DNA of 64,000 nucleotides from Tepidisphaeraceae bacterium (GCA_035998445.1 DASYHQ010000023.1:62001-126000), one strand, 5' to 3'; numbered from the stretch's first letter, positions 53,866 to 62,860 are shown. The notes: a model not told the origin generated them from the sequence alone. Numbers and translations are program-made.

Positions 53866-55100
53866 GCGCCGCCAGCACCAATGGCCAATACGCCAGAGAC
53901 GGTCACCCCGGCCAAGACTGGGGTGAGGACGACGACGATGCCGACCGCTCGGCCTGGATGCGGGATGCCGCCGAGGACCTGCGAGCGCGGGCCGGACCGA
54001 CCGATCGGTCGCCACCGCCGCCGCCCCTGAAGTTCAGCGGGATCGGGATTGGACAGTTGATGGACGCCTGTCCGGACCTGCGCGCGATGGTCATCGACGG
54101 ACTGCTGCGTCGCGGCGAGACGATGAACGTCATCAGCGCCCCGAAGATCGGCAAGAGCTGGCTGACGCTGCACATCGCGCTGTGCATCGTCACCGGCACC
54201 CCGATCTTCGGACTCTACCGGGTGGCGAGGGGCCGCGTGCTGCTGCTGGACAACGAGCTGCACCGCGAGACGCTGGCCAAACGCGTCAAGATCGTCGCCG
54301 ACGCGATGTGCCTGCCGCGCGACCGCTACGAGCACGACCTGATCGTCCAGCCGATGCGCGGGCAGCTGCGGGACTGGCAGCAGCTGCGGGGGTACTTCGC
54401 CAGCGTGCCGCCGGGCCACTTCGCGCTGATCATCTGCGACGCGTTCTACCGGTTCATGCCGGCCGACAGCGACGAGAACGACAACGGGACGATGGCGAGC
54501 GTCTACAACCTGATCGACGCCTTCGCCGAGCAGACCGGGGCGTCGTTCGTGCTCGTGCACCATTCCAGCAAGGGGGTGCAGTCGGACAAGTCGGTGACGG
54601 ACGTCGGGGCCGGGGCGGGGGCCCAGTCGCGGGCGACCGACACGCACCTGATATTGCGGCACCACGAGAACGACGGCGTCGTCGTGCTGGACGCGGCGGT
54701 GCGGTCGTGGAAGCCGATCGAGGCGGTCTGCCTGCGGTGGGACTTCCCGCTGTGGCGGACGGCGCCGGGCGAGGACCCGACGCTGCTGCGGCGGTCGCGG
54801 CCGCGCAAGGAGGCCAAGGCGCCGCCCGACGTGACGCCGGACAAGCCCAAGGAGGAACCGTGGACCGTCGAACGATTCGTCAAAGACTTCGTGACCGACG
54901 CGCCGCAGGAACAGAAGGTGGTCGCCGCCAAGGCGCGTGCCAAGGGACTGAAGCACCGGCAGGTCGACGACCTGATCGCCCTGTCGATCGCCGAGGGCAA
55001 AGCGTGGCGATGGTCGTTCGCAGGGACCAAGACCGTGTACCTGGCCAACCGCGAGCAGCCGGTGACGGAGACCGCAGGAGGCCCGGATGTGGCAGCATGA
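53862..55100 (+). CDS. RepA-like AAA ATPase/helicase
   Basis: Four hundred and twelve residues. RecA-like core of the AAA_25/RepA type: NVISAPKIGKSWLTLHIALC (Walker A APKIGKSW), VLLLDNEL (a Walker-B-like strand with Glu), ALIICDAFYRFMPADSDEND and SFVLVHHSSKG. The N-terminal 60 residues are acidic and disordered. C-terminal FVTDAPQEQKVVAAKARAKG looks like a winged helix (HRQVDDLIALSIAEGKAWRW). Partner of the primase just upstream; together they would form a replication module. Confidence 0.85.
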   Translation: MSAASTNGQYARDGHPGQDWGEDDDDADRSAWMRDAAEDLRARAGPTDRSPPPPPLKFSGIGIGQLMDACPDLRAMVIDGLLRRGETMNVISAPKIGKSWLTLHIALCIVTGTPIFGLYRVARGRVLLLDNELHRETLAKRVKIVADAMCLPRDRYEHDLIVQPMRGQLRDWQQLRGYFASVPPGHFALIICDAFYRFMPADSDENDNGTMASVYNLIDAFAEQTGASFVLVHHSSKGVQSDKSVTDVGAGAGAQSRATDTHLILRHHENDGVVVLDAAVRSWKPIEAVCLRWDFPLWRTAPGEDPTLLRRSRPRKEAKAPPDVTPDKPKEEPWTVERFVKDFVTDAPQEQKVVAAKARAKGLKHRQVDDLIALSIAEGKAWRWSFAGTKTVYLANREQPVTETAGGPDVAA

Positions 55101-55135
55101 AGGTCATATACACACACACACGAATCCCCCCCACA

Positions 55136-55169
55136 CCCCCCAGTGTGCGGGCAAGCCGCACCTGGGGGG
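55136..55169 (+). other. Hairpin after the replication operon
   Basis: CCCCCCAG ... CTGGGGGG with inner GTGC/GCAC makes a stem of 8 + 4 bp. It follows an (AC)n stretch at 55110-55121. No T-run; it may slow or end transcription of the 52.2-55.1 kb operon. The surrounding 55101-55357 has no convincing gene. Confidence 0.45.
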
Positions 55170-55357
55170 CTGGCCATGTGCGCGTGTGCGCAACGGAAGC
55201 CACACTGCATCCCGGCCGAAGGCGAAGCGGGCGCGGCCGGACCGTCATGGCGACCATGTACCCACTCTCCATCCGGGCCGACAATCCGCCGAACAAATAG
55301 CTGTTTTTACTATGCTCGCAAGACGCAGGGACGTACGATACGCAGGAGACGCACACC

Positions 55358-56614
55358 ATGGACATCACCCTCCGCCCGACCGAGTCGATCACGCCCTACG
55401 AGCACAACCCGCGCGTCAACGACGGCGCCGTGGACGCGGTCGCTGCGTCGTTGAAGGCGTTCGGGTTTAGGCAGCCGATTGTCGTCGACGCCGAGGACGT
55501 GATCGTCGTCGGCCACACGCGCTGGAAGGCGGCGCGGAAGCTGGGCCTTGCGATGGTGCCCGTCCACGTCGCCGCTGACCTGACGCCCGCCCAAGCGCGG
55601 GCATACCGCATCGCCGACAACGCCACGAACGAGCTGGCGGAATGGGACAAGCTGCTGCTCCCAGCCGAACTGCAGGGCTTGCAGGCAATGGACGTGGATC
55701 TCGGCCTCCTCGGCTTCGACCCCGCGGAGTTGGACCGGCTGCTGGTGGGGGAGGGTAAAGACGGCCTGACCGACCCCGACGACGTCCCACCCGTCCCGGC
55801 CGAACCGGTGACCCAGCCCGGCGACCTGTGGACGCTGGGCGACCACCGCGTGCTGTGCGGGGACAGCACGGTGGTCAAGGACGTGGAACGGCTGCTCGAC
55901 GGCGCCGTGCCGTTCCTGATGGTGACCGACCCACCCTACGGCGTCAGCTACAACCCCGAGTGGCGTCATCAGGCGGGGCTCAACGAATCGTCGAGGACCG
56001 GGAAAGTACAGAACGACGACCGCGTCGACTGGACGGACGCCTACCGGCTCTTCCCCGGCCACGTCGCCTACGTCTGGCACGCGGGGGTGCATGCGTCAGA
56101 GGTGAGTGCAAATCTACAGGCGGCGGGCTTCGGCGTGCGGGCGCAGATCATCTGGCGGAAGCCGCGGTTCGTGATCGGGCGCGGTGCGTACCACTGGGGG
56201 CACGAGCCGTGCTGGTACGCGGTACGGGAGGGCGGGTCAGCGAAGTGGTGCGGGGACCGTAGTCAGTCGACCGTCTGGGACATCGCCCAACGGGACGATA
56301 CGGGCGATACCGTCCACGGGACGCAGAAGCCGGTGGAATGCATGGCGCGGCCGGTGAGGAACCATGGTGGGAAGGAAGACGCGGTGTACGACCCGTTCCT
56401 CGGCAGCGGGACCACGGTGATGGCGGCCGAGCAGTTGGGGCGGCGGTGCTGCGGGATGGAGATCAGCCCGGGGTACGTGGACGTGATCGTGCAGCGCTGG
56501 GAGGCGTTCACCGGCAAGCGGGCGAGCCGAGTAGACGGCAAGGGGAAGAAGCAACCGCCCATGACCGACAACACCCCAGCCGAGGCCGGGGTGGTCGAGG
56601 GGGTGGGGCGATGA
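55358..56614 (+). CDS. ParB-like domain fused to DNA methyltransferase
   Basis: Four hundred and eighteen residues. N-terminal ParB/sulfiredoxin domain (PYEHNPRVNDGAVDAVAASL then FRQPIVVDAEDVIVVGHTRW) with GHTRWKAA box. Residues about 155-390 form an N4/N6 adenine/cytosine methylase: VLCGDSTVVKDVERLL, MVTDPPYGVSYNPEW (motif IV DPPY), VWHAGVHASEV, TQKPVECM, DPFLGSGTTVMAAEQLGRRC (motif I). The fold order is the beta class. Such fusions are common in phages and protect or mark element DNA. No restriction enzyme is near, so it is an orphan methylase. Confidence 0.92.
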   Translation: MDITLRPTESITPYEHNPRVNDGAVDAVAASLKAFGFRQPIVVDAEDVIVVGHTRWKAARKLGLAMVPVHVAADLTPAQARAYRIADNATNELAEWDKLLLPAELQGLQAMDVDLGLLGFDPAELDRLLVGEGKDGLTDPDDVPPVPAEPVTQPGDLWTLGDHRVLCGDSTVVKDVERLLDGAVPFLMVTDPPYGVSYNPEWRHQAGLNESSRTGKVQNDDRVDWTDAYRLFPGHVAYVWHAGVHASEVSANLQAAGFGVRAQIIWRKPRFVIGRGAYHWGHEPCWYAVREGGSAKWCGDRSQSTVWDIAQRDDTGDTVHGTQKPVECMARPVRNHGGKEDAVYDPFLGSGTTVMAAEQLGRRCCGMEISPGYVDVIVQRWEAFTGKRASRVDGKGKKQPPMTDNTPAEAGVVEGVGR

Positions 56615-56619
56615 CTACG

Positions 56620-56835
56620 TTACCGCTCAACCTCCTCCTCGGTCATGTCCCGCAGCTGCTGCTCGAGCCGGTCCAGCTGTCGCGGCAGGTCGAGCGGGTA
56701 CGTCTTGGCCCACGCGGCCAACTGCTGACGCGCGGCATCGGGTTGAGCTGCGCCGAGGAGGAAGGCATCGTGCCCATCGCCATCGTCATCGATCAGGCAC
56801 ATCAGGTCGTCGACAAAGTCGATCGTGTAGCGCAT
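56620..56835 (-). CDS. Small acidic protein
   Basis: Seventy-one residues, MRYTIDFVDDLMCLIDDDGD then QLAAWAKTYPLDLPRQLDRL and RDMTEEEVER. No family recognised. Last of three tightly spaced leftward genes (gaps of 3 bases). Confidence 0.6.
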   Translation of the reverse strand: MRYTIDFVDDLMCLIDDDGDGHDAFLLGAAQPDAARQQLAAWAKTYPLDLPRQLDRLEQQLRDMTEEEVER

Positions 56836-56838
56836 CGG

Positions 56839-57219
56839 TCAGGTTCCTTTCGAAGGGGGTGTGAGTTGCTGGTGCCCCTGCTCGGCCAGCGCGGTGAACT
56901 CGATCATCGCGTCGAGGTAGGGGTCGCTGCCGCCGGCCGGATAGCAGCGCCGGTGCCGCACGTCGACGATGCCCCGGTCCTTGCAGAACTCCAGCGCGAC
57001 GTTCACGCGGGTGTGGGCCAGCCGCTCGGCCCGGGCGATGCGCTCCATCGTCGTACCCTCACCGGTCGCCGGCGTCTCGGCCAGGGCGTGGGCGACGGCC
57101 TCGAAGCTGGCCCGGTCGCAGCGGTGGACGTAGGTGCGCCCGCCGCTGGCGACCGTGCGGACCAGGTGGTCGTCGACGAGGGCGTAGCGGACGAGGCGCT
57201 GGCGAGTGTGGCTGGTCAT
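56839..57219 (-). CDS. Hypothetical protein, winged-helix-like
   Basis: One hundred and twenty-six residues, MTSHTRQRLVRYALVDDHLV onward, with EGTTMERIARAERLAHTRVN then VALEFCKDRGIVDVRHRRCY, which fits a winged helix (helix, recognition helix, wing). Middle gene of the leftward trio after the HARE-HTH gene. A DNA-binding accessory protein is likely. Confidence 0.6.
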   Translation of the reverse strand: MTSHTRQRLVRYALVDDHLVRTVASGGRTYVHRCDRASFEAVAHALAETPATGEGTTMERIARAERLAHTRVNVALEFCKDRGIVDVRHRRCYPAGGSDPYLDAMIEFTALAEQGHQQLTPPSKGT

Positions 57220-57222
57220 CGC

Positions 57223-57807
57223 TCAGTTCCCCCCGTTGAGGGCGAAGTGGCCGCGGTCGGTCTTCTTGAAGCGGCTGCTGTCGCCCTTGACGGTGATCTC
57301 CCGCAGGATCGCGCTGTACAAGGTCGCGGCGGGCGTGGGGGCTGCGGTCGTCCACAGGCCCTGTTCCTGCATCCGGGCCACCATCGTCTTGCACTGCAGG
57401 GGCTCGTCGGCCTGTTGAAGGACCTGCGCGGCCGCGTCGAGGCAGGTCAGCTTGCCCGCAGGCTTCGCGGTCGTCTCTTCGGGCTTCTTAGCCTCTTTAG
57501 CCGGCGTTGCCACCGCTGCCGTCGCCTTCGCCTTTGCGGGCCGTTTTGCGCGTGGTGCGACCTCGGCGGGCTCAGGGTCGCCTACGGGCGCGATCGCCTC
57601 GCGTTGGGCCTCTGGCGCGCGCTGCGGGGCCTCGGGTTCCGCAGCCGCCGGGCGCAGGTGGCGCACGTCCTTGACCCGCACGGGCTTGCCCATGTCGCTG
57701 ACGGCGTTCCACCCGGTCTTGGCCGGGCCGAGGATGGTCACCCCTACCCACCGGCTGCCGACCTTCGCCTCGTACGCTTCGCCCACTTGTACCTGGTCCT
57801 TCGTCAT
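57223..57807 (-). CDS. HARE-HTH domain protein
   Basis: One hundred and ninety-four residues from ATG 57807 with TAGGAG 6 bases upstream. An N-terminal beta module (VGEAYEAKVGSRWVGVTILG) is followed by an Ala/Pro/Glu/Lys-rich linker and a C-terminal HARE-HTH (HB1/ASXL) domain: LTCLDAAAQVLQQADEPLQC, KTMVARMQEQGLW, ATLYSAILREITVKGDSSRF, KKTDRGHFALN. These winged helices bind DNA and often accompany base-modifying systems. A second HARE-HTH protein is encoded at 60717. Confidence 0.8.
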   Translation of the reverse strand: MTKDQVQVGEAYEAKVGSRWVGVTILGPAKTGWNAVSDMGKPVRVKDVRHLRPAAAEPEAPQRAPEAQREAIAPVGDPEPAEVAPRAKRPAKAKATAAVATPAKEAKKPEETTAKPAGKLTCLDAAAQVLQQADEPLQCKTMVARMQEQGLWTTAAPTPAATLYSAILREITVKGDSSRFKKTDRGHFALNGGN

Positions 57808-57864
57808 GTTCGCTCCTACATTGAACTCCTGAAGGGGCCGGCCATCCCGGCCCCGCGTGGGACC

Positions 57865-57890
57865 ATGTGTCCATGGGTGGCGGGACACAT
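57865..57890. promoter_or_regulatory. Operator-like inverted repeat between divergent genes
   Basis: ATGTGTCC and GGACACAT, perfect 8-bp arms around 10 bases, in the 118-base gap between the leftward HARE-HTH gene and the rightward gene at 57926. Another pair, GGGGCCGG/CCGGCCCC, lies at 57834-57854. Arm centres two helical turns apart suit a dimeric repressor. Confidence 0.5.
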
Positions 57891-57925
57891 CAAGTCATTA
57901 ATCCACTTGTGGAAGTGGGGGACCT

Positions 57926-58390
57926 GTGGCCCAGCAACGTGCTAAGGGTCCCGCTTCCAGCGCACCGGTGGGCACCGACGAGGAGCCGGTCTACGCGGGG
58001 CTGTCGGCTCGGCAGGGGCGGGCCATCGACGCGCTGCTGCAGGGGCAGACGATCACGCAGGTGGCGCTGGCAGCGGGGGCATCCCGGCGTGCCGTCCACA
58101 AGTGGATGCACCGTCCCCGCTTCCGGGCCGCGCTGCTCGACGCCCGCCGCGAAGCCTTCGGTCAGGCGATCGGCCTCACCCAGCGTTACGCGCCGGTGGC
58201 CGTCGCCACGCTGGTCAAGGTGATGAACGACGCCGGCGCCAGTGCCAACGCCAAGGTCGCTGCTGCCGCGGTGCTGCTGAAGTTCGGCCGGGAGGGGATC
58301 GAGCTCGACGACTTGGCGGTGCGGGTCGAGGTGCTGGAGCAGGCGCTGCAGCCGCATCCGGGCCAACGTGCATTGGAGGACCAGACGTGA
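57926..58390 (+). CDS. Terminase small subunit-like HTH protein
   Basis: One hundred and fifty-four residues from GTG 57926. An HTH of the phBC6A51 type is clear: LSARQGRAIDALLQGQTITQ, VALAAGASRRAVHKWMHRPR then FRAALLDARREAFGQAI, followed by two helices (YAPVAVATLVKVMNDAG and SANAKVAAAAVLLKFGRE). Such proteins act as small terminases or related packaging/transcription factors. No large terminase follows here, so its role is unclear. Confidence 0.7.
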   Translation: MAQQRAKGPASSAPVGTDEEPVYAGLSARQGRAIDALLQGQTITQVALAAGASRRAVHKWMHRPRFRAALLDARREAFGQAIGLTQRYAPVAVATLVKVMNDAGASANAKVAAAAVLLKFGREGIELDDLAVRVEVLEQALQPHPGQRALEDQT

Positions 58391-58686
58391 ACCTTGTGCG
58401 ACGCGTGGAGAACCTCGAGCTGCTCAGGCGTCGGCAGGCGCCACCGTCGCCCGTGCCGCTGGATACGCCCGCCGACGTGCTGAACATTCTGGCCGAGCAA
58501 GCGGGGGCGGTACGGGGCGATGTCGGTGCAGACCCCACCGAGAAGGCCCGGACGCTGGTCGGGCTGTCAGCCGTCGCTCTGCGGGCCATGGACAGCCGCG
58601 ACGTGCACGATCGGTTGGAAGCCGTCGAACGCGTGTTGAAGCTGCGGGCGAAGGAACAGCGGAAACAGGAACAGAAGCGGAGGTAA
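58387..58686 (+). CDS. Small hypothetical protein
   Basis: Ninety-nine residues from GTG 58387, overlapping the previous stop by four bases. Helical with a basic end (KLRAKEQRKQEQKRR). Includes VNILAEQAGAVRGD-like helix and RTLVGLSAVALRAMD. No family recognised. Confidence 0.6.
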   Translation: MNLVRRVENLELLRRRQAPPSPVPLDTPADVLNILAEQAGAVRGDVGADPTEKARTLVGLSAVALRAMDSRDVHDRLEAVERVLKLRAKEQRKQEQKRR

Positions 58687-58690
58687 CGTC

Positions 58691-59494
58691 ATGCCCGTCG
58701 ATGCGATGTACGACCAGTTCACGCCGACCGAGCGGCTGTCGCTGCTGCTCGAAGCCATGGCCCGCGAGGATTGGCCCGAGGCGCGGAAGCTGCGGGCGAC
58801 CTGCCCGGACAAGACCTACCGCATGGGCGACCTGGCCTTCCACGAGCCGCGCGAGTTCATCTGGGACCTGGCCACCATCGCCGCGGCGGACCTGCGCGTG
58901 ATGTACGGCAAGATCCGCATGATGCAGTCGTTCAACGAGGTCCTCCCGTTCCTGACCGACCAGCACGCGATGGCGGCCGAGCTGTCGTTCATGGACGGAT
59001 GGCGCCTCGGCAACGACATGCCCGAACTGCCAAGGCCGGACGTGGACAGGGACGGGGTGGAGGGCCACGACGCGGTGCAGCCGGCGGTGGATGGTTTCTA
59101 CCCGGAGCAGGACGATGACGATGACAATGACGAGGACGATGACGCGGACCGGGTGCCGGGCCGTGAGCCGACGGTCGAGGAGATGGAGGTGATCGACCGA
59201 TGGAAAGCACCCCAGCGGTGGGTCGCGGTGGCGCAGCGACGCATCACCGGCCTGTACGTCCCGGTGATCCGCCGCGTGACGGGCGACGCATTAGGCGTGT
59301 GGGCGGCGTGGGACGCGTTCTGCCAGGCGAAGGTGGGCGTGGACGGGGACACGGCGATGCGGGCGCACTGCCCGCCGGTGGCGGAGCTGGTCAAGGAACT
59401 GACGGCGACGTACCCGGAGGTGCGGGCACGGGAGGACAAGCAGGCGGAGTATGCGGCCGATCTGGAACGGGCGTGGGGGAAGAGGTTTGGGTGA
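58691..59494 (+). CDS. Hypothetical protein with acidic Asp-rich linker
   Basis: Two hundred and sixty-seven residues. A helical N-terminal domain (FTPTERLSLLLEAMAREDWP) is followed by a run of Asp/Asn/Glu (EQDDDDDNDEDDDADR) and a C-terminal helical part (HCPPVAELVKELTATYPEVR). No family recognised. It starts four bases after the preceding gene and ends the mobile-element block. Confidence 0.6.
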   Translation: MPVDAMYDQFTPTERLSLLLEAMAREDWPEARKLRATCPDKTYRMGDLAFHEPREFIWDLATIAAADLRVMYGKIRMMQSFNEVLPFLTDQHAMAAELSFMDGWRLGNDMPELPRPDVDRDGVEGHDAVQPAVDGFYPEQDDDDDNDEDDDADRVPGREPTVEEMEVIDRWKAPQRWVAVAQRRITGLYVPVIRRVTGDALGVWAAWDAFCQAKVGVDGDTAMRAHCPPVAELVKELTATYPEVRAREDKQAEYAADLERAWGKRFG

Positions 59495-59614
59495 GGGGTG
59501 GCTGGTACTCCAAGTGCGTTATCAATACCCGGTCGAATTACACTTGTGCGCGGGTGGGGTTCATCTAGCATCTCGGCTTCTCGCCCTCATCCCCCGGCGA
59601 GGTAGGGAGGTGCT

Positions 59615-60346
59615 ATGGAAGCGATAAGTATTGTGCAGTCGACGGCCGACCTAGTATTTGAAGTGGCGCAATGGCCACGGGCAGCATGGTCGACGTTCTG
59701 GCGAGCCGTGTTCAAGCCGTGGGCAATCTGGCGACAAGTCGACCACGAGTTTCGCTACCCCGATCAGGCCCGCGCGGACAACACGATGCCGGCGTTGCTG
59801 TTCTGGGTGCTCGTGGTCGTCGTGCCATTCTTTATGTTCGCCGACCATTGGCTAGGCCCTGCCGCAGTACGGTATCCGTGGCTAGAGCCGATCGCTTCAC
59901 AACCTTGGCCAGTCCGTTTATTCGCTGTCGCGTTCTTTTTGGCGGCAGGACCAATGAAGTGTGCCCGGACGATTCTGAAGGCGAGCCCGAGGCCGCATGG
60001 CAAAGACGCACTTAAGCGGCTGTTCGCGATCGAGTGCGTCGTGCTGGCTCCGGCGTACTACGCGCTGATGCTTATCCTGCTGCTAGGTGTCGCAGGGATG
60101 CAATCGGGACAGAACACGGTGATCACCGTCTGCGCTCTGATCTCAATCTACGCTCAATGGCCGTTAGTCCGCGCGGAACTCGGAGCCAATCGGATGGACA
60201 CGTTTCTGACGGTCATGACCTGTTTCGGTCGCTGGTGGGGACAGGTAATCCTGATGATCCTGGTTTTCGGAACGCTTTTCATGTTGGCGAAGGGGATACC
60301 TGACGAGGTGCTTAGGGGTGCAACAACGTTACCTTCCGGAAGATAA
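59615..60346 (+). CDS. Multi-pass membrane protein
   Basis: Two hundred and forty-three residues; GGGAGG lies 6 bases before ATG 59615. Four to five hydrophobic segments: MPALLFWVLVVVVPFFMFAD, LFAVAFFLAAGP, YYALMLILLLGVAG, ITVCALISIYAQWPL, ILMILVFGTLFMLAKG. The arrangement is Yip1-like, but no firm family match. It lies between the mobile element and the operon at 60717. Confidence 0.6.
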   Translation: MEAISIVQSTADLVFEVAQWPRAAWSTFWRAVFKPWAIWRQVDHEFRYPDQARADNTMPALLFWVLVVVVPFFMFADHWLGPAAVRYPWLEPIASQPWPVRLFAVAFFLAAGPMKCARTILKASPRPHGKDALKRLFAIECVVLAPAYYALMLILLLGVAGMQSGQNTVITVCALISIYAQWPLVRAELGANRMDTFLTVMTCFGRWWGQVILMILVFGTLFMLAKGIPDEVLRGATTLPSGR

Positions 60347-60716
60347 TCCATTTGGACTTCAAGCGGCGGGCGACATCGGGTGCAGTATGCGGGGATCTGA
60401 AGCTGGCGAACGTGGTGATGCGGCTTGCGCGAAAATGGGTAAACGTTTCGCAGCCCGCTACTGTGCGTCCTAGTCATCAGTCATGTGCTGCTGTACAAAT
60501 GCAGGATCATACGAATGAACGATGTAGGTGAAGCTTAGGACTCACCCATGTCGACACCCTCCATGATCAGGGTTTTTGAGGGGAAGGTGGCAACGCTCTG
60601 GGTTCTCTCGCAATCGGAAGTCACGTTGCTCTCGATGGCGGGGATAAGCTTTATCCTTCACTCAAGTGGATGTTCATCGTATTTGGAGGCCGAAGCCCTC
60701 CTCGCACGAGGCCGAA
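60347..60716. other. Spacer before the putative conflict operon, no gene seen
   Basis: No supported gene, repeat or RNA. Base composition looks less GC-rich than the left part of the window. It should contain the promoter for the four-gene operon that starts at 60717; no clear -35/-10 pair stands out. Confidence 0.35.
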
Positions 60717-62243
60717 ATGAGTGAGTTTCTGCGAGTTGCCGAAGCCCTAATGCTGCACGAGCAGCGCCCGATGCGACCGAGGGAATTGGTCCAGCTCGGG
60801 TTGACGCGCAGGCTCTTTTCTGACCGTAGGGCGGGAAAGACGCCTTGGCAGACAATGAAGTCGAAGCTGTCGGTACACGTCCGGCGGAAGGGGAAGAACT
60901 CGACGTTTGTTAGGACCGGCCCCAACCAGTTTTTCTTGCGTCGGCTGGTGCCGGGCGATGTGTACGAGGCACCCCCTCAACAGAAGCCAGAGTCTACCGA
61001 GCAGGTACTGGTGTTCCCGAGCGCGCTATTGCGTACGCGCGATCGATTTCAAGGTATTAGTCGGAACTTTCACCGGCTCCAGGCCCGCATACTAAAACCG
61101 GACGTGTCATTCCACATCGACCGTCTCCGCGCCGAAAGCGATAATGATCACAAGCAGGTCCTGACTTACGTCATGATCACGCGGCGCGGGCGGGTTCTGG
61201 CCTTCAAACGCGGCAGCTATAATCGCGTCGAGGACTTCCTGCGTGGAGCCCACTGCATCGGGTTCGGTGGCCATGTTTCAAAGACTGACGTTGACCTTTT
61301 CAGCCTTTCTGACATGGGGGTCGTCCGAAGCGCGAGTCGAGAATTGTTCGAGGAACTCCGACTGCCGGCGAAGGACATCGAACGTCTGAAGGTCGGCAAG
61401 GGTCTAAAGCTGGTCGGCCTCCTAAATGACGACTCATCGCTGGTCGGTCAACGCCACCTCGCCTTTCTTTTCACGTACGAGGTGAGCAATGATCGCGCGT
61501 GGGCCAAACCTGAGCGTGGCGAGAAGTCGATCACGCAGCTCCGGTGGCTGAGTCCAAATTCCGGGACGGTGCCGATTTGGGACTTCGAGTATTGGTCACA
61601 GCTTTGTCTCCGCGAATACTTCCCTCAGATCGCTCACGCAGTTCCTCAGCACCGCATTGTTCGGCGTGTGCCCCTCCGCCCCCCGCATCTGCTCTGTGTC
61701 CTGGGTGAGGTTGGGAGCGGAAAATCTGAAGCCACCCGCTTGATCACACGCGAGTTTGACTACGAAGAAATTAACTCAGGAAGGATTGTCGCCGAAATCC
61801 TCGGCATCCCTCCAGTCGGAGAATACGGACGGGACAGGTTTCAACAAAAGGCAGGGGAATTCATAAAACGTGCCGATGGTCCACAGCGCCTCGCTGACGC
61901 GATTTGGACAAGAGTACAGAAGGTTTCATCGGGAAAAGTACTTATCGATGGAATACGCCAGCGCACGACTCTTAACTGCCTTCAACAATTGGCGGGAAAC
62001 CTTCAAATAGGCGTGCTCTATGTCCACACCCTGCCCGATCTGGCGTACAAGTTCTACCGGGCACGCGAACAACCACGGCTTTCCATTTTCGAGTTCCTTG
62101 AACGTCGGAACGCAGAGGTCGAGCGGGACGTTGCAGGCATGATTTCAGTAGCCGACGCGGTGCTTTATAATTGGATCGGGCGAGCCGAGTATCAGCAGGC
62201 GATCTGCGACCTCATGGAGACAGTCATGAAAGAGCAGGTCTAA
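60717..62243 (+). CDS. HARE-HTH-Nudix-P-loop kinase fusion protein
   Basis: Five hundred and eight residues from ATG 60717 (GTG 60666 is a longer option). Three parts: (1) HARE-HTH-like winged helix, residues about 1-75 (FLRVAEALMLHEQRPMRPRE ... FVRTGPNQFFLR); (2) Nudix-like domain, about 110-280, with VLTYVMITRRGRVLAFKRGS, HCIGFGGHV and RELFEELRL (REUxEE kept, Gly of the box replaced by Arg, long insert before it); (3) P-loop nucleoside/nucleotide kinase, about 320-500, with GEVGSGKSEATRLI near 330 and EINSGRIVAEIL. It could sense or alter modified nucleotides on DNA. Head of a tight four-gene operon. Confidence 0.75.
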   Translation: MSEFLRVAEALMLHEQRPMRPRELVQLGLTRRLFSDRRAGKTPWQTMKSKLSVHVRRKGKNSTFVRTGPNQFFLRRLVPGDVYEAPPQQKPESTEQVLVFPSALLRTRDRFQGISRNFHRLQARILKPDVSFHIDRLRAESDNDHKQVLTYVMITRRGRVLAFKRGSYNRVEDFLRGAHCIGFGGHVSKTDVDLFSLSDMGVVRSASRELFEELRLPAKDIERLKVGKGLKLVGLLNDDSSLVGQRHLAFLFTYEVSNDRAWAKPERGEKSITQLRWLSPNSGTVPIWDFEYWSQLCLREYFPQIAHAVPQHRIVRRVPLRPPHLLCVLGEVGSGKSEATRLITREFDYEEINSGRIVAEILGIPPVGEYGRDRFQQKAGEFIKRADGPQRLADAIWTRVQKVSSGKVLIDGIRQRTTLNCLQQLAGNLQIGVLYVHTLPDLAYKFYRAREQPRLSIFEFLERRNAEVERDVAGMISVADAVLYNWIGRAEYQQAICDLMETVMKEQV

Positions 62244-62858
62244 ATGGATGGAGGCTACGACGAAGGCTACAAAAAGTGCAGCTGCTTCTGGGGCACCCAG
62301 CCCGGAAGTCTGATCCTGCGTTTACGGGACATTGTGGGCGACTTTGCGGGGCTGCGCGTCCTAGATGCTGGATGTGGCGAGGGGAAGAATGCCGCGTTTC
62401 TGGCAGGGCTAGGTGCTTCCGTTGATGCGTTCGACGTGTCCGAAACGGCCTTAGAGCACGCCCGGATGCTGTGGCCTGACCGCTCGAATATCGAATGGCA
62501 GATCGCAGACGCGAGACAGTTACCGATTTCCCACGACTCGTACGACATCGTCATCGCATATGGACTGTTTCACTGCCTTCAAAATCAGCGAGAAGTCGTG
62601 GATTTGGCGCACCGCTTGATGCGCTGCACACGGCGAGGCGGCCTCCACGTGGTCTGTACGTTCAATCATCGCCATCAAGAGTTGCACGCACATCCTGGTT
62701 TCTCGCCGGTATTGCTCCCTCACGTTTTTTTCGAAACGTTGTACGCAGGTTGGAGCATGATCCATCACTCGGATACCGACCTGCATGAGACTCACCCTCA
62801 CAACAACTTGCCACACAAGCACTCGATGACGCGCCTCATAGCCCGGAAGGAGGTGTGA
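62244..62858 (+). CDS. Class I SAM-dependent methyltransferase
   Basis: Two hundred and four residues. SAM site: GLRVLDAGCGEGKNAAFLAG (motif I), FDVSETALEHAR (motif II), WQIADARQLP, YDIVIAYGLFHCL (motif IV region). It resembles TehB-type small-molecule methyltransferases more than DNA methylases, since no DPPY-type motif is present. The C-terminus is His-rich (HSDTDLHETHPHNNLPHKHS). ATG follows the previous stop directly, so translation is coupled. Substrate unknown; a nucleotide or a small toxic compound would fit the neighbours. Confidence 0.8.
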   Translation: MDGGYDEGYKKCSCFWGTQPGSLILRLRDIVGDFAGLRVLDAGCGEGKNAAFLAGLGASVDAFDVSETALEHARMLWPDRSNIEWQIADARQLPISHDSYDIVIAYGLFHCLQNQREVVDLAHRLMRCTRRGGLHVVCTFNHRHQELHAHPGFSPVLLPHVFFETLYAGWSMIHHSDTDLHETHPHNNLPHKHSMTRLIARKEV

Positions 62859-62860
62859 AC

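Noticed and set aside
55097-55300. Frame starting MKVIYTHTRIPPTPPS after the RepA-like gene
   Set aside because: It reads through an (AC)n tract and a hairpin, has no ribosome site of note and poor codon use; treated as non-coding.
57926-59494. Complete prophage
   Set aside because: A terminase-small-like gene is present, but no large terminase, portal, capsid, tail or lysis gene was recognised.
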